Shown here piece by piece: positions 60,641 through 62,141 of a stretch of 62,141 bases of DNA. The notes under the pieces are model-generated. The model was not told the origin of the DNA. It did no database searches and saw nothing but the letters and a program-made list of their open reading frames with translations. Every line of letters begins with the position of its first letter. Positions within the stretch are counted from its first letter, which is position 1. The translations under genes and the position numbers were made by a program. This stretch comes from Paenibacillus alkaliterrae (GTDB taxonomy: Bacteria; Bacillota; Bacilli; Paenibacillales; Paenibacillaceae): assembly GCF_021532375.1 (NCBI RefSeq), contig NZ_JAKGAP010000034.1:1-62141 (forward strand), read 5' to 3'.

Positions 60641-61077
60641 GTAGGAATGGTCATGCGTTTAGTGGGGATGGGTATCGGTTACGAATAACGCTTTACAGGA
60701 GTCTTCACGGCTGGCCAGGTACTTCTTCAACCCTACTTTGCACTCCGTCGTAAAGTAAACTTCTCTCTGCTTTGAACCCTTACCATTAACTATTGCAGAG
60801 CAGTTTTCCCAGTTGAGATCCTCGATGTTAATCTTCTCCACCCAACTCGACAGCCGGTACAGTAGCGAAACTCAGGCAGCGCTCTTTCCCTTAGTGACTG
60901 ACAAGAGATCTTCAAGTGAATAACATCTTCCTCGATCAAAAACTTAGGAATGCGCTTATCCAATTTTGGTTCTCTTAATTTTAGAGATGGATTTGAAGTC
61001 AGGTACGTCTCTTCGGACTAAATCCTTGTATACGTTTGTCAGCCTCATACAACCGCCACAACTCACTTAAGTTCGTA
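60640..61077 (-). pseudogene. tyrosine recombinase/integrase remnant
   Basis: On the minus strand three frames give successive integrase pieces: NLSELWRLYEADKRIQGFSP near 61075, then KLDKRIPKFLIEEDVIHLKI and SLRERALPEFRYCTGCRVG (catalytic Arg region), and IEDLNWENCSAIVNGKGSKQ, REVYFTTECKVGLKKYL to about 60655. It is frameshifted at least twice and lacks the C-terminal HxxR and Tyr. It abuts the broken MATE gene. Confidence 0.85.
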
Positions 61078-61080
61078 ACA

Positions 61081-61130
61081 AAACCTCCGTTAGAAGCTCT
61101 TAAATCTTGTTTGCTTCTAATGGGAGGTTT
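61081..61130. terminator. long hairpin upstream of the integrase remnant
   Basis: AAACCTCCGTTAGAAGC (61081-61097) pairs with GCTTCTAATGGGAGGTTT (61113-61130) with one bulge. On the minus strand a short T-run follows. It may be a terminator of a lost gene or an element end. Confidence 0.6.
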
Positions 61131-61213
61131 TAATCTGTCTGCTTTGAACTAGCGTTCCTCGTTAACTTAAAGCTTCGTTTCTTTTGAAAATAGAGCAAGG
61201 GCATTAACTCCAC

Positions 61214-61294
61214 CTAATAAAAACGGGTAAGTAGTAAACCTGCAATGATGATTAACCCTGAAACAGGAATAGCGTCATCAGCCGGATTATTCAT
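61214..61294 (-). CDS. possible 26-residue membrane peptide or gene relic
   Basis: ATG 61294 opens MNNPADDAIPVSGLIIIAGL followed by LLTRFY and a stop. It has one hydrophobic helix but no clear SD. The rest of 61131-61431 shows nothing recognisable. Confidence 0.25.
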   Translation of the reverse strand: MNNPADDAIPVSGLIIIAGLLLTRFY

Positions 61295-61431
61295 CGGTCG
61301 CGGGGCTTTTTCGTTTCCTAGTTATAGGCAGCCTGGTGATTAAAATAGTCATTACTACCACTCCAAATGTACGTTTCTATTTAATCTAATCTAGCATTTC
61401 TTATATTATCACAATAAAAGGAGTGGATTGG

Positions 61432-61770
61432 ATGAGAAAAAAGGTAGCGTATAAAGAGTATAAAACAGCTCTGAAGCCTATTCGTCGAGTAAAAACTCGA
61501 GCAGGTACTGCATTCATTTTTCAAACAGTCATCCAAGCAGGATTGTTCCAGAGGAGCTTGAACCTGCGTGGTGTTGTTAATTCGTCAAGCAGGGTGTTTG
61601 TATCGATCACGGAAATTGGTCTTATCGGCGGTACACTTAAGCCGTTTCAGGGATCTGCTACTATGACTGTTCATAATGTGGTTCCCCAAGATGACGGAAT
61701 CGTATTGGTACGTGGGAATACCGGCTGGAATAGTCCCCTCAATGTGCGACTTTCAGTCGTTGTTTTCTAA
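61432..61770 (+). CDS. unknown small beta-rich protein
   Basis: A 112-residue soluble protein with a basic N-terminus (KKVAYKEYKTALKPIRRVKT) and a beta-strand-rich rest (FIFQTVIQAGLFQRSLNLRG, RVFVSITEIGLIGG, IVLVRGNTGWNSPLNVRLSV). No signal peptide or membrane segment is seen. I do not recognise the family. A strong AAAGGAG SD lies before ATG 61432, and a terminator follows, so it is probably a monocistronic real gene. Confidence 0.7.
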   Translation: MRKKVAYKEYKTALKPIRRVKTRAGTAFIFQTVIQAGLFQRSLNLRGVVNSSSRVFVSITEIGLIGGTLKPFQGSATMTVHNVVPQDDGIVLVRGNTGWNSPLNVRLSVVVF

Positions 61771-61870
61771 TCGTACTAGCCCCGGTCGCATTTCTCACGA
61801 GTGAAAACCGGAAAACTTGCGCTACTACGCGGAAATACAATAGGCGAAATCGCGGCAGCGCACAGAGCAA

Positions 61871-61897
61871 AAAAGCCCTGATATCACAGGGCTTTTT
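61871..61897 (+). terminator. terminator
   Basis: AAAAGCCCTG (61871-61880) pairs with CAGGGCTTTT (61887-61896) around ATATCA; both sides have A/T runs, so it could act in either direction. Confidence 0.88.
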
Positions 61898-62029
61898 GGG
61901 TTGTCCGAAATATAGCAAAAGCCCCGACACAATCTGGCCATTTTGCGATACTCAGGGTATCCTTTATTTTATTTTACACATAATGAAAGTATCCTGCCCG
62001 TTAGCCATCCATGCATCGGTTAAACACCC

Positions 62030-62141
62030 TTATTGAGCCTGTGGATAAGACTCAAATTCATGGCGCTGGTAACATTCCAATTCAATGATGGCATGGTAGG
62101 ATTCAATGTGCGCATTTTTATTCGGCGTTTTAGGCGGAATA
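62030..62141 (-). mobile_element. IS3-type transposase (OrfB) C-terminal fragment, runs off the window
   Basis: Minus-strand codons from 62140 read PPKTPNKNAHIESYHAII then ELECYQRHEFESYPQAQ and stop at TAA 62030. NAHIES holds the final catalytic Glu of the DDE integrase core of IS3-family OrfB. The usual last 30-40 residues (FY..RRIH) are missing, so the copy is truncated or frameshifted. 61898-62029 may contain the rest of the element but no end was identified. Confidence 0.8.

Overview
The window looks like chromosomal DNA of a spore-forming, S-layer-bearing Firmicute of the Paenibacillus/Cohnella type (inference). The evidence is a GerA-C-B germination operon, a Spo0E-like phosphatase, an exported protein with three SLH repeats, YesMN-type two-component regulation of a sugar ABC transporter, meso-diaminopimelate dehydrogenase, a SipW-type signal peptidase, CBO0543-family membrane proteins, Gram-positive Shine-Dalgarno (SD) spacing and frequent GTG/TTG starts. 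No rRNA, tRNA or CRISPR array was seen.

Layout. 1-6.6 kb is an accessory, decaying stretch: a 123-bp tandem repeat, an EamA permease, a HigBA-like toxin-antitoxin (TA) pair, wreckage of a mannitol-1-phosphate dehydrogenase gene and a HAD phosphatase gene (including stray fragments of both), two CBO0543 membrane proteins and a Phd/ParE pair. 6.6-8.9 kb carries glutamate dehydrogenase and Ddh, two ammonia-fixing enzymes. 9.1-27.9 kb is a large exopolysaccharide/capsule locus: CpsB phosphatase, an SLH protein, CpsC/CpsD-like chain-length and tyrosine-kinase pair, GalU, initiating sugar transferase, Wzx flippase, five glycosyltransferases, Wzy polymerase, ManC, an unknown membrane protein and Ugd. 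Its middle (about 14.7-21.4 kb) is visibly AT-rich and contains two broken sugar genes. 28-29.6 kb is an L,D-transpeptidase whose SD lies in a strong hairpin.

29.8-31.6 kb holds a TA module with a broken PIN toxin and decayed small ORFs. 31.8-33.9 kb is a four-gene operon of two exported TasA/camelysin-like proteins, a SipW-type peptidase with a coiled-coil tail and a small unknown protein. 34.1-36.7 kb has an orphan AAA_15 ATPase and a copper-amine-oxidase-N repeat protein, followed by a highly structured noncoding segment that looks like a solo omega-RNA or IS200/IS605-type relic. 37.2-41.8 kb carries an Xre/PIN-like pair, a FapA-family protein, an Xre-ImmA/IrrE-PIN trio with a palindromic operator, and a cpREC protein.

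42-46.6 kb: Spo0E-like protein, a small basic ORF, a dispersed-repeat cluster, VanZ-like protein, a PAS-GGDEF-EAL protein with a degenerate GGDEF, and a truncated choice-of-anchor protein. 46.8-54.8 kb: sugar ABC transporter with two paralogous lipoprotein receptors, two permeases and a YesM/YesN pair. 55.1-59.8 kb: orphan CheY and the germination operon. 59.8-62.1 kb: a MATE gene cut off by an integrase pseudogene, a small beta-rich protein and an IS3-type transposase fragment.

Two themes stand out. First, short exact or near-exact fragments of nearby genes and several small repeat families are scattered through the window. Second, a C-terminal two-cysteine module is shared by an unknown protein of the polysaccharide locus (25.5 kb) and the copper-amine-oxidase-N protein (35.7 kb); a 49-bp piece of the latter gene also sits just after ugd.
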